A stretch of 48,194 nt of DNA from Nitrososphaera_A sp036522495 (lineage in GTDB: Archaea; Thermoproteota; Nitrososphaeria; Nitrososphaerales; Nitrososphaeraceae), in assembly GCA_036522495.1 (NCBI GenBank), contig DATDFS010000259.1, positions 1 through 48,194 of the forward strand, read 5' to 3'. The notes beneath the pieces are model-generated. The model had not been told where the DNA came from. It searched no databases and saw only the letters and a list, made by a program, of their open reading frames with translations. A program made the position numbers and the translations under genes. This document shows positions 33,475-42,495 of the stretch, piece by piece; the first letter of the stretch is position 1; the number at the start of each line of letters is the position of its first letter.

Positions 33475-33699
33475 AAGTAATCATCCTCCGCTTCATTTAT
33501 TGTTTTACAATTCTGCTTGGAGTTATCAAATTTGTCTGACCGTCCACTCTTCGGTTAGAACAGAGGCCAAAAAAACGAATTTGATTCGAAGTTTCAAGTT
33601 CGGAAGACGTTTGAAATTCCCAAAGTCCGGTCTCTAAACGAGAAAGACACCCCGATTACATGACCTTGAGGCAAAGAAAGCCACACAAATATATTTATC
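33475..33699. other. Intergenic region between ABC exporter and transposase fragment
   Basis: Holds the exporter promoter on the left; the right part may be debris of the neighbouring insertion element. No gene is identified. Confidence 0.35.
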
Positions 33700-34075
33700 A
33701 AGATACAAAGGGTGATTTCGAGCCTATTGTAAAGCTGTATTACTGCTGTCAATCTTAACAAGAGGTTCGATTATAGATGCATTCCCTGCATACATTGCTA
33801 TGGTCAAGATTGAATAGAAATCCTGACATTGCAATGTACAGTCTGAAATAATAGACCAGATGCATCAAGAAGATTCTTTCTTTGACTATAAGTTTGAATG
33901 GTCTACCAGCAGCACCGACATCTCTTTCCCTCTTCCTATTGGAAACACGCTTTCTCTCATGTTCTTCATAACTTGATTCTATTTCTTTGGCAATGAGATC
34001 AAATTCTGGTACTGCCAGTCCAGTAAACGATTTGAATAACAACAGCCCTCTTGCCATTCGAGCGTAAGACATCAA
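33700..34075 (-). pseudogene. N-terminal fragment of an IS5-like transposase
   Basis: A 106-residue frame (33755-34075) reads as the helix-turn-helix N-terminal half of an IS5-like transposase: LFKSFTGLAVPEFDLIAKEI, YEEHERKRVSNRKRERDVGA, GRPFKLIVKERIFLMHLVYY and GFLFNLDHSNVCRE. After NVCR the frame shifts; a plus-one reading (NASIIEPLVKIDSSNTAL, then stop) continues the family pattern to about 33700. The catalytic DDE half is missing, so it cannot be active. It marks a lost insertion element next to the ABC exporter. Confidence 0.75.
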
Positions 34076-34458
34076 AGGAGTATCGAATAAGTGCAGATCA
34101 ATAGAGAATAAAGCTCTAAGCTTTTAATTACGCAAGATGTCTAATGAATAAGGATTAATCACTTAGAATGCTTTCTTAACTGTTATGAGAATGCAAAAAA
34201 ATCGATGGGACGTTTTCGTAATAAGAGGATAAAAAGCAATTATTCTTTTCTTACTGATGACAATAGTTTACGGCCTCTACCAAACCAGTGTAAAATGAAC
34301 TTAAAATTATCAAGATGCCTCAATCCATTTTGAGAACAAGAGAATAAACAAGTTGGACTAACCTCAAGCTTTATCTCTTCTCAAGGGAGGAGGTGTGTCT
34401 GCGCATATTAACCTAACTGAATAAAGTATATATGAATCTGTATTTGCATGATGTCGTT
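34076..34458. other. Intergenic region upstream of dodecin
   Basis: No coding sequence is supported. The sequence TGATGAC occurs near 34254 and CTGA at 34415, but their distance is too great for a C/D-box RNA. The dodecin promoter is at the right end, with TATATATG near 34425-34432. Confidence 0.4.
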
Positions 34459-34659
34459 ATGGTTTACAAATATAGTGACATTGTAGGAACTTCAAATACA
34501 AACATTACCGATGCAGTAAACAATGCCTTTGAAGAAGCTACAAAAACCATCAAGAATATAAAATGGGGAGAACTAGGCCGGGTAACATTTAGAGTTGAAG
34601 AAGGAAAAAAGATCGAATATCAAGCAGAGGTAAGGATAGGCTTCGAAGTTAAGAGATAG
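34459..34659 (+). CDS. Dodecin (flavin-binding dodecamer)
   Basis: A 66-residue protein. VYKYSDIVGTS opens the dodecin fold, then a helix (DAVNNAFEEATKTIKN) and three strands with IKWGELGRVTFRVEEGKK and the terminal YQAEVRIGFEVKR. Trp in KWGE is the position that stacks on the flavin isoalloxazine ring. It stores or buffers riboflavin/FMN in a hollow dodecamer. I chose the internal ATG at 34459; the frame from 34432 would add nine residues not seen in the family. Stands alone. Confidence 0.9.
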   Translation: MVYKYSDIVGTSNTNITDAVNNAFEEATKTIKNIKWGELGRVTFRVEEGKKIEYQAEVRIGFEVKR

Positions 34660-35085
34660 ATAGGCTCTAGCAAATCGATACCAAGCCTATAGGGTCAGAC
34701 CATCAAGAATTATCTTTGTTCGCAGTGCAGCGTATGTACGAAGCAAATCTATCCTTTAGAACACCAGGCAGAGGTCCGATTCGTTGTATAAATGAAGCAC
34801 GGGTATATATCTGGAGTTTCATCCACCCTAATCACTACTTACGATCTCGCGGGCTTGGCGCTGTTCACTTGGAGATTGGAGATACGTTGCAAAAGAATAT
34901 ATTTATTATGCTTTACAATTGTATTCTTCAGGTCATTCTGTTAGAAAGACGTCCTAAAGACCATCCCCTATCATAAGAAGCCCCCGGTTTATAATAACCA
35001 CATATAATTGAAGCAATTCGACTATTACTTCCCATAGCACATGTCAAAAGCAAATATTTAACTTTTGAATCTAACTTTAATATTA
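34660..35085. other. Intergenic region between dodecin and the cyclase
   Basis: A plus-strand 86-codon frame (34716-34976) has no recognisable domain and mixed composition; I do not call it. No RNA gene is visible. Confidence 0.4.
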
Positions 35086-35820
35086 TTATTCTATATAGCG
35101 GTATACAGAATAGACATTTCCACTACTATGGGACTTGTAATTCCATTTAAAAAGATCTAAATTTACCTTCAGAAATCGGTTATGTGGCCATTCTGTATTG
35201 TTATTTTTTTTGGGTGACAAAAGAATATCATAAATGGATTCACCCAAAAACACTTGATTAGGCTGTGCTATTGAGGCAATCTTTGAAGCCATACTTATGC
35301 TTGAACCGATAATATCTATGTGGGCCTTCCCCAAGATCTTTCCATACAGGACTACTAACACCTCTCCAAAATCTAATCCACTTCTTACTGTGATCTGGGG
35401 TAAACCATTTTCTTTAAATGCGGGATTTATAACTTCTCTAATAATCTCCAATATTGCAGTCGCACAACTTAATGCGTTTCTGCATGCTTTTGTCTTATCA
35501 TATTCAGCTGGAAATAGTACGATAACAGCATCCCCTTCGTACTTAAAAACATATCCGCCGTAACCTATCACAGCAATACTTATTTCTTGGGCAAAAGTTT
35601 GGATCATTAAGGCAAACTTATCTTCTGGCAAAGACAGACTCGTTTCTGTTGAATCATTGATGTCTATAAACATAATTACTACATTTGTTTTTCTGTTTAG
35701 ATGCCTTTTCAATAATTTTTTGGATTCATCAGTTGACATATTAAGCTGAATACCATCCCGTAGGGTCTTATCCACTCTGGCACGGATTTGTTCTAACACC
35801 GAAACATTAGTAAAACTCAT
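35086..35820 (-). CDS. Class III nucleotide cyclase domain protein
   Basis: A 244-residue soluble protein made of little more than one class III adenylate/guanylate cyclase domain. Metal-binding Asp53 and Asp57 region in VVIMFIDINDSTETS, the segment YVFKYEGDAVIVLFP with Lys93 and the second metal Asp97, and the dimer-arm part VRSGLDFGEVLV followed by HIDIIGSSISMASKIASIA are present, so both metal ligands are kept. The transition-state Arg/Asn pair should lie near GSSISMASKI; Ser at the usual Asn place is worth checking. No receiver or membrane domain is fused; the small membrane protein upstream (35828) may be its partner. Product (cAMP or other) is unknown. Confidence 0.85.
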   Translation of the reverse strand: MSFTNVSVLEQIRARVDKTLRDGIQLNMSTDESKKLLKRHLNRKTNVVIMFIDINDSTETSLSLPEDKFALMIQTFAQEISIAVIGYGGYVFKYEGDAVIVLFPAEYDKTKACRNALSCATAILEIIREVINPAFKENGLPQITVRSGLDFGEVLVVLYGKILGKAHIDIIGSSISMASKIASIAQPNQVFLGESIYDILLSPKKNNNTEWPHNRFLKVNLDLFKWNYKSHSSGNVYSVYRYIE

Positions 35821-35827
35821 GGACTAA

Positions 35828-36067
35828 TTACCCGAATTGCAAAACATTGCGGATTGCAAATCTACCCTTCTGTCTTAGATTTTTCGTTGTTTTGCTATAT
35901 ACACAAAATTTGCAAAATAAAATAAGCAAATTACTCGACATAGCTTTAGCCATCTTCTTTTTTACAGATTTGCTCAAAGTAACAACAGATACTACTGCTA
36001 TAATAGATACCCCTGTTAAATCTGTTAAGGCCGTGTAAACATGACCCTCGCTAAACCATATAAACAT
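35828..36067 (-). CDS. Small putative membrane protein upstream of the cyclase
   Basis: A 79-residue frame with one hydrophobic segment (about residues 12-31, ALTDLTGVSIIAVVSVVTL) and a basic remainder (KSVKKKMAKA, KTTKNLRQKGRF), so it would sit in the membrane with its C terminus inside. Its stop is 7 bases before the cyclase ATG, same strand, which suggests one transcript. ATG at 36065-36067 is close to the divergent promoter of the 36107 gene. No family recognised; could be a spurious frame. Confidence 0.45.
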   Translation of the reverse strand: MFIWFSEGHVYTALTDLTGVSIIAVVSVVTLSKSVKKKMAKAMSSNLLILFCKFCVYSKTTKNLRQKGRFAIRNVLQFG

Positions 36068-36106
36068 ATTTCCATTAGCTAGTTGATATTAATAGAGATG
36101 TGAGAA

Positions 36107-36667
36107 GTGATAGAAGTAAAGGACATCCTATACTCAACGATAGAACGTATAGGTAAGGAAAAAATTCGATCTGACGTTACTTCAAACATTAAATTATCAC
36201 AAAAATATATTGATAATATAATGTGTGAATGTATTTCAAAATTGGCTCAAATTGATTCAAATGCTAATAACAATGAGGAAATAATTGCAACCTTAAGTGA
36301 AGCACTTCTTCATTTTATGCTTACTGTCTGTACCCTTCCATCTGAAAGGAAAATCCATGTTGATACGCTAACTCTTGATGTAGTCATACCTAATTTACAA
36401 ACCTTAAAAAGAAAGCCTGGCAGATCGATAATCGTTCAAATCATAAAAGATAAGAAGGATTTCCATAAAATATCACAATTGGAACTCTTACAACCAAATT
36501 ATAGAAACATTTGGTTGCTGTGCGTTAAACCCCGTTCAGTAAAAAAATACACAATATATGGCGTGTTTACGAACACTGATATTTATAATAGTTATTCAAG
36601 GATGATAATAGACCTCAATGATTTCCTAGAAGAAGCAGGGGATAAGAGCTTCAGGTTCATTCACTAA
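36107..36667 (+). CDS. Hypothetical protein, divergent from the cyclase unit
   Basis: A 186-residue soluble protein starting with GTG at 36107. N-terminal 75 residues are helical (YSTIERIGKEKI, IMCECISKLAQID); the middle has strands HVDTLTLDVVIPNLQTLKR, RSIIVQIIKDK and NIWLLCVKPRSVKKYTIYGVF, alternating as in a nuclease-like or Rossmann-like alpha/beta core. The pattern Asp-x-Val-Ile-Pro followed by a strand and Gln is reminiscent of restriction-endonuclease folds, but the catalytic residues are not clear. I cannot name the family. It is divergently transcribed from the membrane protein/cyclase pair 39 bases away. Confidence 0.65.
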   Translation: MIEVKDILYSTIERIGKEKIRSDVTSNIKLSQKYIDNIMCECISKLAQIDSNANNNEEIIATLSEALLHFMLTVCTLPSERKIHVDTLTLDVVIPNLQTLKRKPGRSIIVQIIKDKKDFHKISQLELLQPNYRNIWLLCVKPRSVKKYTIYGVFTNTDIYNSYSRMIIDLNDFLEEAGDKSFRFIH

Positions 36668-36917
36668 GCTGTCTTTAGCTTAGACACATCTGTTCACATT
36701 ATATTGACATGTTATATCAGAGTAGTTATACATTATAATCATTAAAAGCATCTTGTCGTTATTAGTTGCTGAAAGACAAGGGAGTAAAAACAGATAGATC
36801 AACTAATGCACCAATACATTGCTAAGGTCTGATAGAAATATAGATCAACAAATATAAATGCTCTTGCTTCTATCCATAATATAGTATTCTTGTTCGAGAG
36901 CACAAAAATTTCATCCC

Positions 36918-37208
36918 CTAGAAATTATCACCAAAGTTTTGGCGGTTTTCATCAACCTTTTCTTGTGGACTTTTGTCGGGTGTATGCTCCCACCTGTGAG
37001 TTCTATGATCTACCTTTTTCTCATGTTCTTCTCTCACATGATGCAGTCTGTCCTTTTCATGAATGAACTCTTTACCACAATCATGACATTTTACAATTGA
37101 ATGATGATGTACGTGCCTAGCATGATCTATTAGAGCTTGACTAACTTCAAATTTCTGCCCGCATTGATCACACATGTTTTTATTCCTATGAAACAGATTC
37201 ATTAACAT
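36918..37208 (-). CDS. Two-finger C2H2 zinc protein
   Basis: A 96-residue protein with two classical C2H2 fingers: CDQCGQKFEVSQALIDHARH (finger 1, residues 13-34) and CHDCGKEFIHEKDRLHHVRE (finger 2, about 41-63), each with Cys-x2-Cys, the aromatic and Leu/Val core residues and two His. The tail is charged and probably disordered (KVDHRTHRWEHTPDKSPQE). Small C2H2 proteins are numerous in soil Nitrososphaerales. A TATA-like TTTTAATAG is about 26 bases before the ATG at 37208, so the transcript is likely leaderless. It may bind DNA or RNA (inference). Confidence 0.82.
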   Translation of the reverse strand: MLMNLFHRNKNMCDQCGQKFEVSQALIDHARHVHHHSIVKCHDCGKEFIHEKDRLHHVREEHEKKVDHRTHRWEHTPDKSPQEKVDENRQNFGDNF

Positions 37209-37477
37209 GACTGTATCTTAATGGTACTATTAAAAGACTCTAAAAGAAGTGCTTATTTCTTTTGAGGAATCTACGAATTGAGATGAGTTAGATGTCGATG
37301 TATATACAATTCTACTTAAGCGACCTGGCTTTGCCATCAGTCTGTCCTACTGCAATGTGATCTATAACAAGATATGAAGTATCTATATAAAGGATAGCAA
37401 GCAAACAGGATCTACAGGAAAAGGACATGAAGTACCATGTCATTCTAAAGTATTGGTATGATACTTGAGCGACGGCT

Positions 37478-37853
37478 ATGAGCAGCAATAATAATGCCAA
37501 GATAGCACAATTCTCGAATCAAAAGTACGTTAACCTTGAGACCTATAGAAAAAACGGTCAAGCAGTACAAACCCCCGTATGGTTTGTTATAGATAATGGA
37601 CAAATATCTATAAGAACTGATGGGAATTCTGGAAAGATAAAACGTGCAAAGAAAAACCCACATGTACGAATAACTCCATGTAACGCTCGTGGACACCCAA
37701 AGGGAAGATGGGCTGATGAGGAAGGCCAGTGACTCAGAATCAGAACTAGCCAATAGAATTCTTAAGCAGAAATATGGCTTGCAAGGAAAGATCGTTAGAA
37801 TATTCAATGTTCTTCGAAAAACCAATCCCATTGTGATTTGTTTTTCGATCTAA
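37478..37853 (+). pseudogene. PPOX-class flavin/F420-dependent protein, broken by one frameshift
   Basis: The first frame (ATG 37478 to TGA 37732) encodes the N-terminal half of a pyridoxamine-oxidase-like split barrel: FSNQKYVNLETYRKNGQAV, PVWFVIDNGQISIRT, KIKRAKKNPHVRITPCNARG, PKGRW. After WADE the similarity moves one base forward: KASDSESELANRILKQKYG, then LQGKIVRIFNVLRKTNP and a TAA at 37851-37853. The two parts together make a protein of about 125 residues, the usual family length. One indel near 37710-37725 explains it. It may be a young pseudogene or a sequencing error. Confidence 0.75.
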
Positions 37854-38141
37854 GCCGATTGTACCAGATATAATAGCCAGCCCATTTGCCGGTCTAAAAG
37901 TGAATGAATACGATTGTATTAACAGGCTTATAGGCTATTTTTTGATGAAACGCTTGTAATTGTTACTTCTACGATTCGTACAGAACAGCAAAAAACATGT
38001 CTGTTTAATTTGCGTCTAATTCCGATGAATATTATCCCACGTGAAACCAAAGACAATAGAGTGGTTGAAAAGGATGTGGAAACCAAATTTCATTTATGTC
38101 ATATTAGTGCCTTTTCACTGGCAGTCACAACCCTTCTGATA
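37854..38141. other. Region with an open coding-like stretch lacking a start codon
   Basis: On the plus strand about 37930-38143 stays open for about 70 codons (contains TLVIVTSTIRTEQQK and VEKDVETKFHLCHISAF) but has no ATG, GTG or TTG at its beginning and a stop just before it. It may be the 3' part of a lost gene that was cut by the neighbouring insertion element. Confidence 0.35.
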
Positions 38142-39180
38142 TTATGATGCTATACATACTAATATAAATTCGCAGACTCGCATCAGGTATTTGGCTTTAT
38201 TCAAGTTGAAGCGTTTTGTCCTATAGTATTCTGTAACAGCTGCTTTTAGATTTGTAAACCTAGGATAATATTTCGATACCAATAGATCATCTTTCCCTGT
38301 TTCCAATATTCTTCTACTGCGCTGAATTCAGGCGATCCCTTTGGAAGGTATTCAACTTTCATGACATCATCATTATTTCATTCTAGATATTGTTTGACTC
38401 TCTTGGAGCGACAATGCTGTGGTGCTCTGTCAAGAAATAAGATCATTTTACGAAACTTTCTTTTTAGTTCTCCAAGATACGAAATGAAGGAATACTGGTT
38501 AAAGGTATCGTATTGTCTGAATAATTGTCTTCCATCGAAGGTAATCGTACCAAATACACGTTTTCTGATGCGAACCAGTTGTTACTACTATTGGACGCTT
38601 TCCTTCTGGCGTCCACATTCTTCTTCTAATCAATGCCTCATATAAGAATACAGAGTCGTCTTCGATCATGAAGGTGAATCCTTTAGGGATGTTTAAGATT
38701 ATTTCTTCCACCTTTTTTTGAACTGTTCTTTCTCTTCTTTTGATGCTATAATTACAAATCTCCTTTGTGGTACTTTAGGTCTGAAACCCCACTTATGCAA
38801 TAATCTGTAGACATGAACTTCATGATGGTATCTTACACCTATTCTCTTGTAGATTATCTCCATTATTTCCGTGGCCTTCCAACCTGATGGACTTTCAGAT
38901 AGCTCTCTTCTTATCTTTGATAACATCTCTGGGTACATCGACAGGGCTACGTACCACTTCTAGGTCTGTCTTTCTTTCAGCCCTTCCAAACCATCATTAT
39001 CGAATCTTTTGAGACATTTGTACGCCCAAGCTCTCTACCTGTGAAGTTCTTTAGATACCAATACAATATCTTGACCATCAGAGATGATCCGCCTAACTAG
39101 CAGAATTCTTTCCCTTACATTGGCATCTGATTCATGTTTGTAAACAGAATCCAAAAGAGTATATGCAATCACCAGACACT
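38142..39180 (-). pseudogene. IS630-family transposase, multiply disrupted
   Basis: Read on the minus strand the whole transposase can be followed through several frames. The N-terminal helix-turn-helix debris covers about 38940-39175 (SDGQDIVLVSKELH, AWAYKCLKRFDNDGLEGL). The winged-helix part is the frame 38699-38938 (MLSKIRRELSES, HEVHVYRLLHKWGFRPKVP). The frame 38499-38711 has the first catalytic Asp in MIEDDSVFLYEALIRRRMW. Then comes ILFLDRAPQHC with the second Asp, and GSPEFSAVEEYWKQ with the catalytic Glu, ending TAA at 38142-38144. At least four stops or shifts separate these, so it is inactive. Confidence 0.85.
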
Positions 39181-39530
39181 GAAGATTGATTTACCAAGCT
39201 AAAAACACAATAAACAAAATCATTAGATCATTCTACGTTTTTTTGTTACTCACCATAGCGATGAATATTTATGATTTTGAAGGTAGTGAAAGGGATTAAT
39301 AAAGTTCTTTTAGGATAATGAAATGGAAAAATGTGAACTACTAAGCCCCAGGCTGCATGAATTAACAACAATTTTCTAAAAAAATATTAAGTTGTTACCA
39401 ATGGACTCAAAAGTTACAGTTACCTTTCACAGGTCGTGTATACCGGGCGGGATTTAACCTTAGCATTAAAAGGAAGATTTTCTTGTAACTTTCCTTTAAA
39501 AATATATAGCTTGCAATATGATAGATAGCC
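39181..39530. other. Intergenic region downstream of the IS630 relic
   Basis: No gene is seen. The right end carries TTTAAAAATATATAGC (39495-39510), a TATA box about 27 bases before the start at 39531. Confidence 0.5.
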
Positions 39531-39773
39531 TTGGTAGTGAATGTCTATGAAATTCATAGGTATCAGAATGAGAATTTTCAATATGTTGTTGCAAGGACAA
39601 ACAAAAACAGCGAAGAACAGGTAAGAAAAGATGTCGAGAAAATGAACGCAATGCTAAGTAATGAAATGAAAGCCCAAGGTATCAAATATGTTTTTGCAAC
39701 AGGCTCTATGTCAGATATGATAAAACAACGTGGAAAGAAGAGTAAGAAAGAAGAACAATTATCAATTCTCTAG
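39531..39773 (+). CDS. Small hypothetical protein
   Basis: An 80-residue protein. The N-terminal half is strand-like (VVNVYEIHRYQNENFQYVVA), the middle helical (SEEQVRKDVEKMNAMLSNEM), then IKYVFATGSMSDMI and a Lys-rich tail (KQRGKKSKKEEQ). The start is a TTG at 39531 with a TATA box 27 bases upstream, so it is probably leaderless; GTG at 39537 is the alternative. The family is unknown. Confidence 0.6.
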   Translation: MVVNVYEIHRYQNENFQYVVARTNKNSEEQVRKDVEKMNAMLSNEMKAQGIKYVFATGSMSDMIKQRGKKSKKEEQLSIL

Positions 39774-40057
39774 ATAACTTCTTCTTGACTATTCTAGATA
39801 TTAGCTGATCAAATATGGTATTGCCCTATTATTCTTGCCTAATATTTATTCTATTTGGTAACTCTTCATCTTGAGAATCGTCAACCTAAATGCTTCCTAA
39901 TTTGGATATCCATGGCTATAACAGGAAAAAGATTCTACATGGACAACAAGAAAGATGGAGAGAAGCAGTTAACATTGGTTGGATAATGCTCGATGTTTTC
40001 TACGGAACCGAAAAATAAATACCATATAAAAAATGAATGCAGAACATTTTATTCACC

Positions 40058-41161
40058 TTATCTTACATATGAAGCGATCTCTCGTGATCCAAATGCATAT
40101 AACAAACCGTCCCTTGCTCCGATAAAGAGCATTTTGCTAGCTATGCACGGAGAAGAGTCTATCAAGTTCATGGTCGGAAATTTCCATATTTGTTTACCCG
40201 TGATCATATCGAGACCGTAGATATGTGAATCCAGAGAGCCAAAATATAAAACTTTGTCATTTTCAGTTATGGCAGGCGAGGACCAGATTCTACCACCAGT
40301 TTCAAACTCCCATATCTTTGAGCCAGTATTGCAATCGATACAATATATTTTTTTATCTGACGATGCAAAGAATACCCTATCTTTCAATACTGCGGCGGAA
40401 CTTAAAACTGGCTTTGTTATCTGTTTGCTCCATCTTATTAATCCATCAGATTGATTCAAGCAATATATTACACCATTATGAGTTCCTATGAATATTAGAT
40501 TGTTGTAATATGATAGGCAGGGTGATGATCTAATTTTACCATTCAATCTCGTTCTCCATTGTATTTTACCTTCTAAATTCAGACAGTATAGAAGGCCATC
40601 ATCAGAACCCACGAATATATGCTCTCCATTAAAAGAAGGTGAGGACCAGACCTCTCCTTCGGTTTCAAATACCCATTTTAAATGTCCTCTCATGTCTATT
40701 GCCAATATATTTTTGTTCATAGATCCAACAATTATCATATCCTGTATTATACACGGAGATGAAAATATATCGCCATCTATTTCAAAGCTCCATACCTGCT
40801 CACCAGTCTTTGCATTTAGCGCCAATACCAAATTTTTTCCAAGAAAAGCTGTTCCTTTAACCCAGGAATCAAACGTAGCAGCTATTAACAAATCTTGTTG
40901 AATCGATGGTGATGATATTATAGGACTGCCTATGTTTGACTTCCATTCTATTCCCCATTCATATGCTTTCAAAGCAAAAATTCTTCCCGTAATAGTTGCA
41001 GCATAAACGATACTGTTATGAAAAACTGGCGAGGCAACCATAGGACCTAACTCCATCACCCGTTGGAGAGACGGTGTTCTAGAGAGGTTGGAGGAAGATA
41101 TCCCCGTTCGCATTACATTTCCCCTAAACATCTTCCAAGAAAATTCTTCAGATACCACCAT
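40058..41161 (-). CDS. PQQ-type beta-propeller repeat protein
   Basis: A 367-residue protein of repeated units with the PQQ/quinoprotein pattern, each with a strand pair such as SSPCIIQDMIIVGSMNKNIL and ending in a Trp-docking motif (G-x-x-x-W): TGEQVWSFEIDG, GHLKWVFETEGEVW, EGKIQWRTRLNGK, GLIRWSKQITK, GSKIWEFETGGRIW, GKQIWKFPT. About seven or eight blades are expected. There is no N-terminal signal peptide, so it seems cytosolic and without PQQ-binding catalytic residues: more likely a BamB-like scaffold than a dehydrogenase. ATG at 41159-41161. It is a single gene. Confidence 0.85.
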   Translation of the reverse strand: MVVSEEFSWKMFRGNVMRTGISSSNLSRTPSLQRVMELGPMVASPVFHNSIVYAATITGRIFALKAYEWGIEWKSNIGSPIISSPSIQQDLLIAATFDSWVKGTAFLGKNLVLALNAKTGEQVWSFEIDGDIFSSPCIIQDMIIVGSMNKNILAIDMRGHLKWVFETEGEVWSSPSFNGEHIFVGSDDGLLYCLNLEGKIQWRTRLNGKIRSSPCLSYYNNLIFIGTHNGVIYCLNQSDGLIRWSKQITKPVLSSAAVLKDRVFFASSDKKIYCIDCNTGSKIWEFETGGRIWSSPAITENDKVLYFGSLDSHIYGLDMITGKQIWKFPTMNLIDSSPCIASKMLFIGARDGLLYAFGSREIASYVR

Positions 41162-41284
41162 CTAGCTTTAGCGTTTACGAAATAATAATAGATTCTGTTG
41201 TAATATCTACCTATAGTTCCAGATGTATATGGTTCAATCTTGAGCAGTTTGAACCAAATATAATAAATTCTACAGGAGTGGGAA

Positions 41285-41297
41285 TAGGAGGTTTATC
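41285..41297 (+). promoter_or_regulatory. Strong Shine-Dalgarno before GTG 41298
   Basis: TAGGAGGTTTATC followed by GTG: AGGAGGT is a near-perfect anti-16S match at normal spacing, rare in this window, where most starts are leaderless. It fixes the start of the TAG-interrupted frame. Confidence 0.6.
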
Positions 41298-41813
41298 GTG
41301 GACTCATTCTGTACTGAAAACTGTTCTCTTGTATCGAATAATAACACTGAGGATATCCATGATTAGCATACAGATCAACATTTTGTATCCAAATTAACAA
41401 AATGGTTGGACTTCCACGAATTTAAAAAGGAATGTTATGATTGCATAGAGAAGACCAACATGGACTTGATATCGGAAGACGAAGCAAGGACAAAACTGGC
41501 GGATTGTAATATCATCTTAAAATATATGCCATTCCTTCAAAATAATGGATTTTCAGATTGCGGCAAAGGGCAAATTCTAGGACAAGCGTCACTGCTACAG
41601 GAATATCTTAAAAAAGTAGAAGGTCAAAATCAAAGCAAATCTTTAGAAGAAGAAAAAGAAAAAGAAAAACAAGCAGAAATACATATGAATATAACTAATA
41701 ATATCGATCATGAAGCCAATCGGAAAAATACCACGAATGCTCATAAACCTGGATTATTGAGAGAAGTCGGAAATATCATAGATAGAGCCAAAGAAATTAA
41801 AATCTTGGAGTAA
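41298..41813 (+). CDS. Hypothetical protein with an in-frame TAG after codon 22
   Basis: A GTG at 41298 behind AGGAGGT begins 22 codons (DSFCTENCSLVSNNNTEDIHD), then TAG at 41364-41366, and the same frame continues open (HTDQHFVSKLTKWLDFHEF) through 135 more codons from TTG 41406 to TAA 41813. The long part is helical and charged, with Cys pair YDCIE, a Gly/Gln-rich turn (SDCGKGQILGQASLLQEYL), a Lys/Glu-rich linker (EEEKEKEKQ) and a terminal helix (LREVGNIIDRAKEIK). Either the gene has a recent nonsense mutation, or translation re-initiates at TTG 41406, or the upstream 22 codons are a leader. Function unknown. Confidence 0.6.
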
Positions 41814-41937
41814 AGACCTTGGAATCTGTAGGACGGTACCGAATAACATGTCGTAGTATTTTTAGATTCTTCGATCTTTAGTTTTCTTTTGGAGCTAGTT
41901 CTGATGACAAATGGAATGAGACATACTGACGCAAATA

Positions 41938-42315
41938 TTATATCATGCCTTTCAATTCTCTCTCTCTACTGGTACGGACCCATTGTATCAGTTCTCTGTT
42001 AATACTGTTATTACTAACATCTATTATGGGTAGTATTACTTTGGACGAAGTTTCGACAGACTGCTTATGAGTTGGCATATCTGCAAACGCAAACCAAGCA
42101 TAATGGATAATTCCTTTCATCTGATCTCTGACAACATCATCAGTCGATGGAAGCCCTGTACTCATAAAAATGATTCCGTCACACCATTTGACACCGGGGG
42201 ATATATTACCGGGAGGAATGTTGTCTGTCATTAATTTGATAAAATCGGACAACGAATATTCTGACATCTCGTAAATCTTAATTTCTTGTATGGGGGAATA
42301 GATTATTCTCACCAT
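41938..42315 (-). CDS. Hypothetical protein
   Basis: A soluble protein of 125 residues. Strand-helix alternation (VRIIYSPIQEIKIYEMS, LSDFIKLMTDNIPPGN, VKWCDGIIFMSTGLPSTDD, IHYAWFAFADMP, SSKVILPIIDVSN) resembles a small alpha/beta domain, without a metal motif. I chose ATG 42313-42315 because TAGTATATATG (about 42336-42348) is a TATA box about 27 bases upstream of it; the longer frame to 42330 would start inside the promoter spacer. The family is not recognised. Confidence 0.6.
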   Translation of the reverse strand: MVRIIYSPIQEIKIYEMSEYSLSDFIKLMTDNIPPGNISPGVKWCDGIIFMSTGLPSTDDVVRDQMKGIIHYAWFAFADMPTHKQSVETSSKVILPIIDVSNNSINRELIQWVRTSRERELKGMI

Positions 42316-42495
42316 AGAAGTGCAAGACATTTATGGCATATATATACTACTAATTTATCACGGAACGCTGAAAAAGTCTGAAGTAGAAGGCTAAGCCATC
42401 ACCAATTAACAAACTTTGAAAGTCGAGTGTTGAATGAATCCAAATGATTAAGTTAATAAAACTATTGTTACCGTCAATACACTCATGTTAAAAGG

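Noticed and set aside
34254..34418. TGATGAC and CTGA boxes as a C/D-box RNA
   Set aside because: The boxes are about 160 bases apart, far beyond archaeal C/D RNAs.
34716..34976. 86-codon plus-strand frame between dodecin and the cyclase
   Set aside because: No domain, odd composition and no promoter in place; more likely chance.
41641..41675. GAAAAAGAAAAAG-type repeat
   Set aside because: Codes a Lys/Glu linker in the 41298 ORF; not a genomic repeat element.
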